From assembly GCA_958510875.1 (NCBI GenBank), contig OY294067.1:251115736-251179735 (forward strand): a stretch of 64,000 nt of DNA, read 5' to 3'. A program made the translations under genes and the position numbers. Numbering within the stretch: the first letter of the stretch is position 1; every line of letters begins with the position of its first letter. Origin of the DNA: Endomychus coccineus. Taxonomy: Eukaryota; Arthropoda; Insecta; Coleoptera; Endomychidae. Below are positions 1-12,474 of the stretch, piece after piece. Under the pieces are notes generated by a model, which ran no database searches, was not told the origin of the DNA, and worked only from the letters and a program-made list of their open reading frames with translations.

Positions 1-733
1 CCTAAGTCAGATTAATACATCTCAAAGCCTTAGCCTAATATCTCGTACCATTTTCTAAATTTTGAAAAAAACCTAGAAAAAATTAAAGTTTGCCACTCTG
101 TATTTTTAAAACAGCGTTTTAGGACAGGTTTATAGAAACCTTTTCACTTAAAATTGACCCAGGTATCACCCCTTGAAATATATCATTGAGGAACACCCAC
201 TCTGTATATAGTAGTTGTAGATATTCAAAAGGAATCAAATACTGGAAATGTTGAAATGACGAAAATGACACATTTCTCAATTTCTGGATATAAATCTGAT
301 GTGTTTTTCACATTTGTTCTAGTGTAGCCATCAGCTATGGAACAAAATAAAAACACTTATTTGATACAACTTTTTATAAGCTTTCTTGTTAATGTCTTGC
401 TTTTGGTACAGCTCGATTTTTAACATAAATATTCGAGGTGTTTTTCATTCTATACTCATTTATCTATTATCTATGTGGTGGTATGATTACGTTTCAGATC
501 AGTTTGCTGAGGTAATATCCTGAATTATCTTAACCTGTGACCTAGGATATTAACTTGAAAATTCCACTACTACTTACAAATTAACATTAACACAACAAAG
601 CTTATAAAATGTTGCTTGGAAGAAGTATTTCTTTCATTTTGCTCTACCTCTTACGGGGAAATAGTAAAGGAAACCAAGAAATTCGGTTTTTGCCAAAATA
701 ACAAATGATATTGGAAATTTTATTCTTACACGA
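1..733. other. AT-rich sequence, no gene seen
   Basis: No open frame with recognisable protein similarity, no RNA gene and no clear repeat was seen. It lies downstream of the minus-strand retrotransposon fragment that follows and could include its 3' untranslated part. Confidence 0.4.
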
Positions 734-1400
734 TTATTTTGGATAAGACAGTTCTCTTTTAATGTGAAGTGGCAATTTATTAAATACTTTCATGCAGAAA
801 TATATACTGCCCTTCTCTGTTAGTGAGAACCTATGAATTGGCAATGGGAAATTACATATATTCCTAGTAGTGTACTCATGTACATTCATAAATTTTTTGA
901 AACTTTCAGGATAGTTAGAGAGATTTACTAGACATCTATATAGATATATCCCAGGAACAGTGAGCATGGCATTTGTTCTGAAAACTCCTCTGCACGATTC
1001 CAGAGATTTCATCCCGAACATTACTCTGACAGCTCTTTTCTGCAGGAGAAATAAGTCTTCCAGATTGGTTGACCCTCCCCACACTACTATTCCATACTGT
1101 AAATGGGAGTAGAAGTTTGCATAGTTTACAGCTTTCAATGCAGTAGTGTCTAGAAATCATATAGAAATCATATTCCCAAAAACTTCGTGCTAGAAGAGAC
1201 AGTAAAGTTAACATTATCTAAGGTAATATTTTCTGGACAGAGTATTCGTGATCTGCCCGCTCTAAACATAATACAATTAGATTTTTCCTCATTTATTATT
1301 AAATTGTTAGCATTCATCCAATTTCTGATATTTGAGAAAAGCAAAACAAGAACTTGCTCCTCACCGTCTATGGAATCTAGATATCAAAATGTTTACTTTT
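734..1400 (-). pseudogene. Non-LTR retrotransposon ORF2 fragment (RT palm/thumb and C-terminus)
   Basis: The minus strand carries the C-terminal part of a LINE reverse transcriptase in at least two frames. The longest open frame (734-1138, 134 codons) reads LQYGIVVWGGS near its start, followed by LLQKRAVRVMFG. This is the usual post-palm signature of arthropod Jockey/CR1-like LINEs. Upstream (about 1,200-1,375) the strand reads WMNANNLIINEEKSNCI and, further on, STKFLGI. These are the family's 'NxxKTxxxxF ... KFLGI' block, after which a stop and frame shift break it. The catalytic palm is absent, so the copy is 5'-truncated and dead. The LINE assignment is secure; the clade is a guess. Confidence 0.8.
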
Positions 1401-3049
1401 CATAAGAAATCAACCAGATTTATTCCATCAATGTGAACACAGAACCTGTTATAACACAAGAAATGCTGATATGTTTGTATATCCCAAACATCTATTAATC
1501 CTATAAAAGATATGAGCGATTTTAAAATTTTCAAAAAAAAATGCGAAATTTTTTAATTTTAGCCGAGTTTGATCGTATGTGGGGGTCAGCTACAACCTTG
1601 ATGTTATTTTGTGTCTTATATTTTATTATTTATACTATATACTGTACGTACTCGCTTCTACATTTTACTCTTGTTTTATATTCAAATGAATTGTTTGATT
1701 CTTCAAATATATTACATATTATACAAATTTAACTGTATAATTTGAAATTACTTTGGGCTAATAAATATGCTATTCTATTCTATCAATGGAGAACAGTTTG
1801 GATCTACTTTCTATTGCTAACATAATTAAATCGGCAGTTAATGATAAGGGCTCCAATTGGAACTTGAGACATTGAAATTCAAATGTCTTGGTAGTTTTCA
1901 AAAGTATGAATATTGAATTTTCTACCTGAAAATTGTTTGGTTTAGAAATTGTGTATACGAGCACTGTCTTTTGAAAATAGAAGATTATATTGATATGAGT
2001 GATATAATGGTTGAAAATTAATAATAATTTTTTCAATATACAGTAGTCGTTCCTTCAATCACATAAATAAAGAGTTACATCTCTTGCAGTATATGATAAG
2101 ACCTAGTGAAGGCACAATTGTGTATTATGTAGTGCTGGACTGAATATAATTTCAATATTCATTTGTGCATTATGACATGAAAAATGTTTTTTCAATTCGG
2201 AATTAGGTCACGGTCCGTTAAAATTCATCAAATATTTTCGAACGCTGCATGAAGCAATAAAAGCTGAAAGCAAGTTCTATGGGACGTTCGAATATTGAAT
2301 CTTTAATTAAATCTACTTAAATCAATACAATGAAACGTGGACCAAAATACGAACGAATCGTATCGGTTTTGTTACAACATGCTGGGCGCAATCAAAATTT
2401 TCACATTAATGGGATTGAATTCGGATTCCTTCTACTTCCACTATTTTGCTCCATCACCTGAATATGATTATTATCGGAAATGCTCCTGTGATGTATGGCT
2501 GGTTCGTCGCCTAAGCATATATCATTGCTCCTCTGGAGCACGATTTTTATAGAGATTGTCGGTGTTTATGATCCTAGATCGCATATTCGAACAATGCTCA
2601 TTCATTCTAGGGAACTGGATTTAGCTTGAGCAGTTTCATGTCCCTTATATATATGTGCGTACCTCCAGCGTGAATTATTTGATAAAATCCTGGAGTCAGG
2701 CTAAATCTTTTATTGATTTTGTAACCTTTGAGATAGTGTGGTTGTCCGTGAGACCAAACTCTCATGTGGGGTTGAATATTGGTACCATTCTATACATATA
2801 TTGCTAATATGGAGAATATGGAGGAAAAATATGATAACCCGAAATTTCTGATTCCGCTACAACTTCTGATATACATTCCATAGAATATTGGAAAAAAGGA
2901 GATGACTTATTTGCAAACAGGACGTGCACACTGCAGGGTCTCCACTAGTATTCAATAAAGGTGTACGTCATTCCAGAAAGTATATTTGTAATTGAGTTCA
3001 ATGGCATTGAACAAACCGCTGCCGATATCTTGGGACTGGAACATCCCGT
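1401..3049. other. AT-rich sequence, no gene seen
   Basis: Only short open frames without recognisable similarity occur here. No RNA gene, clear tandem array or transposon terminus was noticed. Confidence 0.4.
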
Positions 3050-5475
3050 TTATTTGAAATGTTTAGTTACCTAAAACTCAAAATATCACAGGGTTATTCG
3101 ATCGGGAAAATATGTTCAGCAGGTAACGCGTTCTGGGTCCTTCTCCTCGCAGACAATGCGCTGTTGTTCTTCTGCTAATCCGAGCCTCTTAAGGTGTGCT
3201 TTCAACCGGCAGAGCTCTGTTCATTCCCGTTAGTTAGTATTCTGAGTTTATCTTCACTTAGGTTGATTAGGTTCATTAGATCGCTTCTGGCTGTAGTTTC
3301 CCAGAAGCATCTTGGCTTGTCCTTGCAGCCCTATCCGGTGATGGAATCTTTTGTTATCTACTTCTTTTTCAAGTTCATCCAGTTTTGTGCTGGCGCTTAT
3401 CCCTCGGACGGGTTCAGTTCTCACAAATGACATTTCAGTCCCATTTTTTCCTAGATCATCTGCTTTTTCATTACCTTCGACCTAGGTGTCCCAAGGAACT
3501 GCGTTGTTCTTGCCCAGTTCTTATAATTTTTCTCAGTATTCCCAACCCATATTGGAGCTGATTACGTGGAGCTCACGGCGTTGATGGTTGCTAGACTATC
3601 GGGCTATTTCCTGTCTGCGGAGGTCTCTCATCATTAAACTAGACACATTTTCCTATAGCATGAATCTCCGCTTGGAAAATGCTCAGGGATTTGCCCAAGC
3701 TTTCAGAGTATCTGGTTCCAGGCCCATACATTCCTATTCCAGTTCCTTCTGTGGTTCTGGAGCCATCAGTGTACCATTTGATGGCCTTTCTACTGAGTTT
3801 AGGGATGGTTTTTTCGTCTCATTCACTTTTGCGACTCAGTTTCGTTTCAAATTCGTTTGCGAAGATAGAACCTTTTTTTATCTTGTCTTAGAGCTCGTCT
3901 CAGAAATGCTGATTTACAGGGAGGGGTTCATATTTACGTTTGATGGTTCCCTTCCCAGTCATTCTATAGGTTATCCTCATCGCCGTATTGTCCACTACTA
4001 CATGGAGGAGTGTGAGGTTTAGAATTACTTCTATAGCAGCCGTTGGACATGTTCTCATAACACCTGTTATGCACAGGCTAGACACAGGATTTTCGATAGT
4101 GTTATCCTTGAATTAGCCCGGCAAGTTCTACTACCTCAGACCATTAACCCGTATGTAATGATGGGTCTCACTATTGCTGTATACATCCACCGCAGGGTGT
4201 TAGGAGTACATCCTCAGTTTTTCTCGCAAAGTTTCTGCACACAATAAGGGGTTTTGTAGCTTTGGTAGTTATCTCTTCCTCGTGTTTACTCCAGAGGAGT
4301 TTTTATCTAGTATAATTCCTAGATATTTCACCTCTGACTGCCACTCAATAACGCTCCCATTCAGTTCGATGGTTTTGAGGTTAGGATTCCTTTCTCTTAT
4401 AAAGGCAACTGAGGTGATTTTGGTGGGGTTGACGTTAAGTCCCATCGATTGGCAACATTCAAGGCCTCTTTGAGCTATGTCGCAGAGAACGTTCTCGAAC
4501 CTACCTCTTGCGAATATGACTATGTCGACGGCATAAATCTGACAGAGTATCCCGAGCTCAGTCAGATCGCAGAGGAGTCGATCAACAATCAGGCTCCGCA
4601 TGAGTGGGGAGGCCACTCCCCGTTATGTCATTCTCTAGTTGTGCAGATAGAAATAGATTCTTGCCCTCTTTTTATCTCTGCTATTCTGGTAGAACGCAGT
4701 TGCAACAGCCTCTGTATTTTAGTGATCTTTTGACTGATTCATGTGTTGTATTGTCAAATGTCTTTTCTATGTCTAGAAAAGCACAAATTATAGTTTTTTC
4801 ACTCCACAGGGCATCCTGGATTTCATCTGTCAGTTGCACCAATGCGGTCTCCGTATATTTGTCCGTTTGGTGAGCATTCCGGCGTTGGTTCAGAGGCACT
4901 CGTATCAAGATTTCTGTTCTGATATAATTATCAGTTGCTTCCTCCACCGTTATTAGGACGAACGATGTGAGACTGTTTGGTTGCAGGGAATTGGTGTGTG
5001 TTGTGTCCCTTTTTGCCGTTTTAGGAATGAAGGCTCTTCTCTATACCTCGTGTATGTATCCTAGTTCCAAACTTCTCCGACTGATGTTTACTATGTGTGG
5101 TAGAATTTCCCCTTGTCCTCTCTGAAGAAGGCTGAGAAGATTCCAACAACTCCTGGGGATTTGAATGGTGTAAAGGTGTTCATTGCCCAACTTATCCTAC
5201 TACTGCTTCATATGTATCTGGCTACTGTTCTGGCTTCTCTGGTAGGTCTGTTAGACTGTTTTGGTATTTACCCTATAGTATTAGGTACACTCCCAGGAAA
5301 ATGAGTATCTAATAAGAACAGAGCTCTTCCCTTCTCACTTTCTGTATAGCTACCATCTGGTTTCTTCAGTGCCGTTGCGGTATCGACTCTGCTTTTTGCC
5401 ATGACTTTATGCAGTCTCGCCGCAGCAGGTGTAGAGTCGATATCTTCACTGAAGCTGTTTATATCTCCACACTTC
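3050..5475 (-). pseudogene. Decayed non-LTR retrotransposon with RT and RNase H domains
   Basis: Read on the minus strand, a single LINE can be followed through several frames. The endonuclease-RT linker (about 5,270-5,470) ends in FLLDTHFPGS. The early RT block (4,700-4,900) reads TETALVQLTDEIQDALWSEK then CAFLDIEKTFDNTTHESV. The palm and thumb (4,269-4,616) read YAVDIVIFARG, GLNVNPTK and KYLGIILDK. An RNase H domain follows at about 3,650-3,790 with WYTDGSRTTEGTG and, further on, FQAEIHA, which holds the first Asp and the Glu of its active site. The C-terminal region (3,130-3,330) reads LKAHLKRLGLAEE. The palm reads YAVD instead of YADD, and stops and frameshifts are frequent. RNase H places it in the I/LOA/R1-type group. 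The endonuclease is missing, so the 5' end is truncated. Confidence 0.85.
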
Positions 5476-5699
5476 GATGACATTGTTGAATCTGAAAATG
5501 AGAATTCCGGACACTTGTGCAGGTTAAATATATACGTGTGATACATATTTATAATGAGAAAAACACGGATGTTATTATGTTTAAATAAAATACTAGAATT
5601 GCATTTGAAAAACTGGAGATGGATGTTAAAAACGCTACTCGAAACGGGGCTATCGCGATTAAAAACCATATAGTTCCTATTTTTACCAGTTTGAAACGG

Positions 5700-5950
5700 T
5701 CTGAAAAACTGTAAAAAATATTCTAGATCGATTCAGAAATGCAAAAAAGGTATATCCGCGAAAATCCGGAAAAACTTCGTTTGCCTGGATTACAATACTT
5801 TCTTACTCTATATATTACATAACATATAGCGAGGGAAGTGATCATTCAGATCGATTCAGAAATGCTGAAACGGAAGTATCCGTGAAAATTCTGAAAAATT
5901 ATTTCACAATACTTCTCTTACACTATATACTAATATAGTGGTACGTATAT
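5700..5950. repeat. Two-unit tandem repeat of a dispersed short element
   Basis: Two diverged units of about 130-150 bp begin at roughly 5,726 and 5,851, each with GATCGATTCAGAAATGC and then a GAAAA-TC-GAAAAA stretch and an AATACTT end. A related copy is visible at about 21,050-21,180 (CGGAAAAAC then TATAATACTTCC), beside the hAT-related sequence there. This suggests a short dispersed repeat or MITE family. No terminal repeats were identified. Confidence 0.5.
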
Positions 5951-6539
5951 ACAAAGTGTATGGATAATGAAGGAATTTCACAGACATATTAATCTGGAGC
6001 TTGAAATCTAACAATGAACCACTCAACATCTATCGGTTCACCTGTTCGGAGTGCTTGTGTACATGTACCTATATATCCCAATAGAACGAAAACACGTTGG
6101 CAATATTGTTTCATACGCATCCAGCTAGTATCATCCAACTAACACCTTCGAAATTCCATTAGCTGTAGTGAAACCTACAAGCAAAGTTATGATTCGATGA
6201 AGTCACGACATACCGCTCACATGTTATATTAAATTATCTTTCGGTATATCTTTATACCCTTTGCCAGCGGTTTGTCGAAGCTTCTGTCTATCGGATGGAG
6301 TTAATTTTCCAATCTGGTACACCACAATCAACTAACACAATGGGCTCATCTACTATATGAATGCTTCAACCGATAATTGACGGGACGGAATTTATATTAG
6401 AGAAATAATGCAAAGTTAGTCGTACATAGAATTTAGATATTATGAGCTGTAATGTTTGATAGTCTCAGAATCTCTATTCAAATTTGAGAAATGTTTCATA
6501 AATATCATCAAAATTCGAAATGTGCTTTGGGTCTGATAT
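5951..6539. other. AT-rich sequence, no gene seen
   Basis: No coding signal, RNA gene or repeat was recognised in this stretch. Confidence 0.35.
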
Positions 6540-6880
6540 TAAACGACAAAGGTTTCAGACTCGGTCAAATGCTTTGGAGATGTCCAACGCTGCAACTAGA
6601 TATTGCCCGTATTTTTCAATAGATGTCTGCCATATGTGTATTACATAGGCTAGCAGGTCTCCTCTTGTAATCTGCTGATGAAAGCCATATTGCTGGTGGT
6701 TCACGATTTTGCTCCGATATTAATTGCTTTCTCCATTTTTTCAAAGATCATCGATAGTAGCGCTATGGATCTTCTTTCGATTTTTTTTTAATTTGTTGGT
6801 CTTTCGTTGTTCTCCAGCTGGAAGCAAACACAGTTTGTATGGAAGGATGAGGAACCTGCATAAAAATGGTGTTACTTCTA
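6540..6880 (-). pseudogene. Non-LTR retrotransposon RT fragment (family 'KAFDRV')
   Basis: The minus strand reads RSIALLSMIFEKMEKAI at about 6,735-6,780. It continues as QQYGFHQQITRGDLLAYVI, then VAALDISKAFDRV at about 6,560-6,690. These are RT blocks 1 to 3 of a LINE, with the first catalytic Asp in 'ALDISKAF'. They lie in more than one frame and nothing after block 3 is present. The same family, by wording and order, recurs at 25,930-26,990 (+), where the downstream part survives. Confidence 0.8.
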
Positions 6881-7995
6881 TGGTACATTTTTTGGTATTA
6901 AGATCAAGCAGAATGCACCTAATTGTGGGTTGACGAAAGACAATTCTAGACATATGGATATCTGTGGCAGCAATATTGAGAGACTCCTCCCCTCGTGGAT
7001 CCAAAGTGGAATTCACTGCAAACATTCCATCAAAAAATTTGTCTTGTGGTGTTGTAGACAGTGTGCCATCATCTTTGGGTAATGAAGGGAATGAGCTGGA
7101 AGCAAGTGAAATTTCCTGCTTTGAGGAAAGCTCGAATCGAACGAACCATCAGTGCATTCGATAAGCTTTGATCTTATTGAAGATGTTCCTGACTCCTGAC
7201 GATATGCTGTTTGTTTCGAAGCAACGTCCCTAGAACAGATTGTAATGCACTATGATTCATTAGATGATGGCTATTTGTTGGCATGAGCTGTGTGAAGTTC
7301 TCATTCCCAGCATGATAATCTCCAAAACCTCTTTGGCTTTTGCGTTGGGTTTACAGATTATAAACATACGTTTCATCAAGGTTTTCAACCCTAACATAAC
7401 CATTGCCATGCTTGTCTAATATTTTTTTCTCTAATGAAGAAGAGGATATGCTCGGTTTATCTATTGGTGACCCGCTATCCAATAAGTAATAATGGAGTTT
7501 CATAGAATCTTCTGATCTATTTTCAATAATGAACAAAAATTGAACACATATATCGTGAGGTTTGTCTGGTATATGCAGAGTACATAAGTGATAACTTTGA
7601 TTTCAAGGGGTGAAGCCTTATCATATTTTATGAATAAAACGATACGAAAAAGTATAACCTTACTTGCTTCGTCTTCGAGAAACAGGATGTCAAAGTTTCA
7701 TTGAAAAACTGTAGTTTAATCTTCATATGCGTCTGTGTGTAGAAATGATTCTTTTTTTAATATCTCCGTTGTTGTAAAAAATAAGCCCATTAACCGAAAA
7801 ATCGTAGCAAATCTTAGTTATTTTCAATTTATTGAAATTAAATTCCTACTCTTTCTATTATATTTATTATTTAGTTTCAAATAAGGTACCTTTTCAGAGT
7901 ATCCTACAAAAAATGTTTACGGTTTTCCTTGAAATGCTATTGAAACAATTAAATTTGAATTAGGAACTTGTTAATGATAATGGAAAAAGTGCAAC
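6881..7995. other. No gene recognised
   Basis: Short open frames on both strands show no similarity I recognise, including a 61-codon minus frame at 7,351-7,536. The first few hundred bases may be the upstream part of the adjacent minus-strand LINE. No RNA gene or repeat was seen. Confidence 0.35.
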
Positions 7996-8003
7996 CTACG
8001 ACC

Positions 8004-8139
8004 ACGGTCGTATATAGAGGTCTGGGAACTCGAGGCTGTTTCCTATGTGAGAAGTGAGTCCGCTAAGCGTCAGCTGTTGCATAGTTCCAAAAGGGTGGCG
8101 CTTGAGTCGAGGAATGATCTCTGGCACGTATACGACCGT
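8004..8139. repeat. Inverted repeat beside the THAP fragment
   Basis: ACGGTCGTATA at 8,004-8,014 is exactly inverted at 8,129-8,139 (TATACGACCGT). Both copies sit just upstream of the THAP-domain fragment. They could be terminal or subterminal repeats of a P-element-like transposon, but no matching downstream end or target duplication was found. Confidence 0.4.
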
Positions 8140-8196
8140 GTTCTCTGGCTACTGTCATTGTTGACTTGTAAACACAATGAATACCGGCGTTTTTAG

Positions 8197-8373
8197 GAAA
8201 AAATTACGAAACCGTGCATTGTGCCGAAATGCAAAGCGGGGTACAAAAGTGTAAAGCAAGAAACTTCTGTTTTTAAAGTACCGAAAGATGCGGAAAAGCG
8301 GAAAAAGTGGATGCTTGCGATTCCGGATAGAAATCGTTTTAACGAGGTATTTTATGTGTGCGAGCATGTATAA
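8197..8373 (+). pseudogene. THAP zinc-finger domain fragment (P-element-like transposase N-terminus?)
   Basis: The frame starts after a TAG at 8,194-8,196 and reads KPCIVPKC, SVFKVPKD, RKKWMLAIP and YVCEHV before a stop at 8,371-8,373. This matches the C2CH layout of THAP domains: two Cys near the start, the invariant Trp in 'KKW', then the Cys and His in 'VCEH'. THAP domains sit at the N-terminus of P-element/THAP9-type transposases and of host DNA-binding proteins. There is no ATG in frame; the only near one (8,177) is in another frame. The segment after CEH, including the usual AVPTIF motif, is lost. It is probably a transposon relic, given the inverted repeat just upstream. Confidence 0.65.
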
Positions 8374-8938
8374 CGAAAAAGTGTAAGTTATTTTCAAGGT
8401 GAGTAATAGATTTTGACAAGAGTAACAGTCATATTCCTCTCTCAAATCCGAATAGTAAATATTGCGTTACGAGAAAAATTTTTTTACTTAATAATGTGAT
8501 TGTAGCCATTCTTCGATCCAAGCGCTAGCTGGTGGCTGAGCGAGGGACTACGAGTTTGGCGACATGTAAGAGTCTCATGTCAAACAATAGAGTTTCCAGA
8601 CCTGTATGTATGACCGGGCCTAGAATCTACAATGTTAATTTCCAGCCAAACTTTATTTACGCCAGCAATTATCCATTTTTCGAAAACGCATACAAGCTCT
8701 GAGCCGGGTTGTAAAGTATAGTTAACTATACTACAATTACTTCGCAGAATTCGAAAAGTTCTCAAAATAAATTTCAGAACGTTTATTTGGCAATAAGATA
8801 ATAAAATAATAATAATTGCTCTTGTACTTGACAACAGCACCTGCATGCAATTATTCCTAGAAAAAGTCCATAGTTTTACCCTTATAACTATGTGAATTGA
8901 AATTTCATCTATATTGTAAAATTAAACACTACTATGTT
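8374..8938. other. No recognisable gene
   Basis: One minus-strand open frame (8,580-8,846, 88 codons) has no similarity I recognise. This stretch may be the rest of the THAP-bearing element. Confidence 0.3.
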
Positions 8939-9000
8939 CACTGTAAAAAATATTTGGGTAAAATTCCCCTAAGAAATGGTGGCCACTGGGCGGCGCTTGG

Positions 9001-9154
9001 TGTAAATTTGTATAGATAAAATTACACTCTAATGTAAATTTGTATAGATAAAATTACACTCTAATGTAAGTTTGTATAGATAAAATTACACTTTGATGTT
9101 AATTTGTATAGATGAAATTACAGTTTGATGTAAATTTGTATAGATAAAATTACT
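9001..9154. repeat. 32-bp minisatellite, about 5 units
   Basis: Units begin at 9,001, 9,033, 9,065, 9,097 and 9,129, exactly 32 bp apart. Each reads TGTAAATTTGTATAGATAAA followed by ATTACACTCTAA, with a few substitutions per unit. The array lies 60 bp inside the left terminus of the CACTG-ended element, where transposase-binding subterminal repeats would be expected. Confidence 0.9.
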
Positions 9155-11036
9155 GTTGTTAATTTTACAGATACATTTACACCAAATTGTAATTTTGTTT
9201 GTAAACGAAATACCTAGATGATTAGGCCCTGAAATATTCATTTAAAAATAAACTTTACCTACGCACTATTCCAACTTCTGATTAAAATTCTGTTGTATCA
9301 TCGTCAACCAGGAAGATGAATTAACCAGTTCATGTTAGCCCTTCTTCTAACATTCTATTGTGAACCATTGCCTGAATACAATAACCTAAACAAAATGAAA
9401 CGAGAATTTTTGTTTTACTTGTATTCAGGATTACAAAAGTTTATAAAAAATTCTTAAAAAAATTACAAATAACTAATATTGTTACAAACTTATATATAAA
9501 AAAACCTCATACTGGGACGGCAACAAAAGTAACAAGACTACCTGAAATTCAAAAATATTTATTATTAGAATAAGGGAGATGAGGAAAAGCAATACACATA
9601 CATATTAGGGCCAGGGGGATTCAAAAATAGAGAAAATTGAGATTCAAAATACTGGAATGGAAAAAATAGGAAGCCTTTCTATAAAAATAAAATATATGAA
9701 ATGAACCGTACTAGGCCTAGAACGATGCAAACCAAATTATAATTTACTACCTACCTTTAATAGAGCATCAATTCTCTATAAGAAAACCACGAATGACAAC
9801 AATGAGAAAATCATACTGTACATTATTATTAAGAAACAAAGGTATAAACCAACTTACTTGCACCTCAATTCCGATTGAGGAAAGAAAAGTATATTAAAAC
9901 AAAATAACAGAATTATTGTAAAATACAAATTCATCAAACAAAATTCACCTGAAATTGAAATGTAATATATTTAAAAGATAAAAACATACAAAATACTCAC
10001 TTTTCGGGTACAAATAAATCTTACACAGTACACCTGTCTGTGATAATATTGACAATTATATTGCCTTAATGTAGGAAATCCATGTCTGCATATTTGACAG
10101 TAATAACCTAGTTTTAATGTAATAAGTTCTGCTGGCGTACAGGTTATGTGTACCTATCTTGGAAATCTATAGACATAAAAGGCGAATATAGGTACAAAAA
10201 CAGCAAAGAAACCCATCAACCTACCTTTCAAAAGTGGCCCAAGAAAACAAGTATTCCGGTTCACACAATAACGAAACAATCGACTGTTTAATAAATGTAT
10301 TTCATTTAAAAGTTTTAAAATGAAAATGATCCTTACTGAATTAGAAAGAGAAGCTCATATGCAACACGACAGTAAGTGCAAACTGCAACTGCAATGCAAT
10401 CTGGGAAATTTGACTATGCAAAACGTCTACGATAGCTGTATCTTTCTCGCTCGAGATCATTAGTAGCGTGTAATATAGAGGAGGGATATCGATATATTTA
10501 CGTATACGCAACACAGAGAAGACACCATCTGAGAACCGATTGAGGGAAATTTGAATTGATATTATTTTGTCAACCGAAGATTCGGAGTTTTCATTCATAT
10601 CGTACTATATTTTTGGTAGTATTTTATATGCATATTAAAGAAATTTTATTAATTTAATACTACAACGGCTTAGTTTTTCTATTTAATAAATAGACATATA
10701 GATAATAGAATAGCGGCTGTGTTGTGTAATAAAGTGTATAACAAAATATTTCTCTTTTATAATTGAATATTCCAACCTCAAAAACATAAGATGTTAACTA
10801 TCGCTGTATGTTTACTAATTTGCACAAAAAAATACTTTGTAATTTTTAATCATCATGACAATTATTTTTCAAAGTCTGCATGTGTGTTGTCGGATACTTG
10901 ATTAGCTAATGGAACCCTCTGCCTTTAACATACCAACCCAACCCTAACAATTTTCTTGAAGTCAGCTTCCTATTAGTTGATCAATCATCCATGTAACCGG
11001 TTCATAATACGATGTCAAACTGTACGATCATATCAC

Positions 11037-11125
11037 CCATTTGAATAAATTTTCACTATTAGTGGGAAAATTTATCCAAATGAATAAATTTTCACTATTA
11101 GTGGGTAAATTTATCCAAATGGTAT
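11037..11125. repeat. Tandem duplication of a palindromic 41-bp unit
   Basis: Two units of ATGAATAAATTTTCACTATT-AGTGGG(A/T)AAATTTATCCAA lie head to tail. Each is itself nearly palindromic, since AATAAATTTT...AAAATTTATCC pairs around CACTATTAGTG. It lies about 230 bp inside the right terminus of the same transposon. Confidence 0.8.
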
Positions 11126-11689
11126 CAAATTTACCACGATAATGATAAATTTCCAGTCAAATCTAGGGTAAAATTATTCACGCAGAGGTAATTTTCTATT
11201 CTGTAACGTAAAAATACACCAGAATCAAATTTACCTGGTAAATGTTCTCCAACTTTTAGGTACTTCAAGCTTTATCTCAAAAATGAGGTAATAGTTGCCA
11301 GTACATCGTAGTAATTTTACCAATTTACACCATTAAAATTACACCCATTTTTTACAGTGTTGGGATCACAAAATGCGATGCCTTTTACCTATGCCAGACT
11401 GACGCTCATTAGGTTTAATTAATATAAAAGATGCTATAGACTTTCAGTACAGATTCCAAATTTGCGGATCATTTTCTCAATAGTAATCATTCCTTCCTTC
11501 AAATATACAGCTTACTATTTAAGATACAGCTGATATAGAGTTGAAACTACACTGGAATCTCTGGAAATTCTCAAACACAAAAACAATAGTCTACTTTTTA
11601 ATGATCAATCAGACCTAATTCAGCCCTCATTATTTGAAGCTATTTAATGTATTTCTCCCACGGATTATTGTCCTGAATTTTCGAAGATG

Positions 11690-11900
11690 GGTTTACAAGT
11701 GTAGGGAATGATTAGTGTCGTACTTATGTTCCGTAAGTACAGATCTACTGGTGTTACGAAGCCGTTTACAGCGCTATGTTCTTTCATACGGATAGCTACC
11801 GTACGACCTGTTTCACCAATGTAGACTTTATCACAAGAACTGGGAATGTTATAAACACGTAAATGAAGAGGTGAAAAGGGATCTGGTATATTTTCTATAT
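11690..11900 (-). pseudogene. PLE GIY-YIG endonuclease fragment
   Basis: The minus strand reads LRVYNIPSSCDKVYIGETGR then TVAIRMKEHSAV. This is the GIY-YIG nuclease core of Penelope-like elements: 'VYNI' for GIY, 'VYIG' for YIG and the conserved Arg in 'ETGRT'. A short in-frame tail continues (NGFVTPVDLY) to a stop. The RT part and the element's ends were not found nearby, so this is an isolated fragment. It keeps a better YIG motif than the copies in the right half of the window and belongs to a different PLE lineage from them. Confidence 0.8.
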
Positions 11901-12474
11901 ATGGAAAATAGGCAGTGGATAAAGGACGTGGGTGGCTTAGTAGCGAAGTTGATTTGTTTATGGCTTTTGAATGTTATAATGGGAGACATTGTTTGATAAT
12001 AAGACAGATGAAAGGTGTTTTAATTCTAATTATAATTTTAGTTCCTTGTGTTATTTATATTACATGTACGGTAAAATTGTTGCAAGATAAACTGTCGTAG
12101 CAAATTGATGTCGCAAAGAATTGTCTGCGAGTAATTGTCGGCCGATGTAATGTCACGCGATGAATTAAATCAAACCTATGTATGAGTCTATTCTGGAAAA
12201 AATGCTGTATTCAAATATGTAGGAACAATATATGTGTTAAATTTTAAATAATGAATTTGAACTTACGGACGTTGGATTGTTCTAATTAGCCTTATTGGAA
12301 AGAGCGGAGAATTTTATTTTAGTCCTATAAATTTCCTACTCTACCTCAATAATCTCCAGAGAAATGGGAGCAGAACTTTTTTTTGGAACGATTGTAGATA
12401 GATGCACTATCGGACGAATAACTAAAAGTAACTCATAAAATAGGCAAATAAGGCACTTCGTGAGGTTTCAAATC
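11901..12474. other. AT-rich sequence, no gene seen
   Basis: A 61-codon plus frame (11,915-12,100) has a hydrophobic stretch (LIIIILVPCVIYI) but no similarity I recognise; chance is the simplest explanation. Nothing else was noted. Confidence 0.35.

Larger units (their letters stand above)
8939..11359. mobile_element. Non-autonomous DNA transposon with CACTG ends (2.4 kb)
   Basis: The left end CACTGTAAAAAAT is mirrored by the right end ATTTTTTACAGTG, and TT flanks both sides (8,937-8,938 and 11,360-11,361) as a possible 2-bp target duplication. CACTG ends are typical of CACTA/EnSpm and Chapaev elements; the short duplication leans towards EnSpm. Inside are subterminal minisatellites (9,001-9,154 and 11,037-11,125), and TGTAATTTTA/ GTGTAAATT-type words recur near both ends. 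No transposase was found. The longest internal frame (10,341-10,598, minus, 85 codons) is unrecognised. The ends are directly visible; the superfamily is inferred. Confidence 0.65.

Noticed and set aside
3588..4022. 144-codon plus-strand frame
   Set aside because: It is the antisense of the RNase H region of the minus-strand LINE, which explains its length.
9001..9154. Second regular repeat array considered as a CRISPR
   Set aside because: Units are contiguous 32-mers without spacers and lie inside a DNA transposon end.
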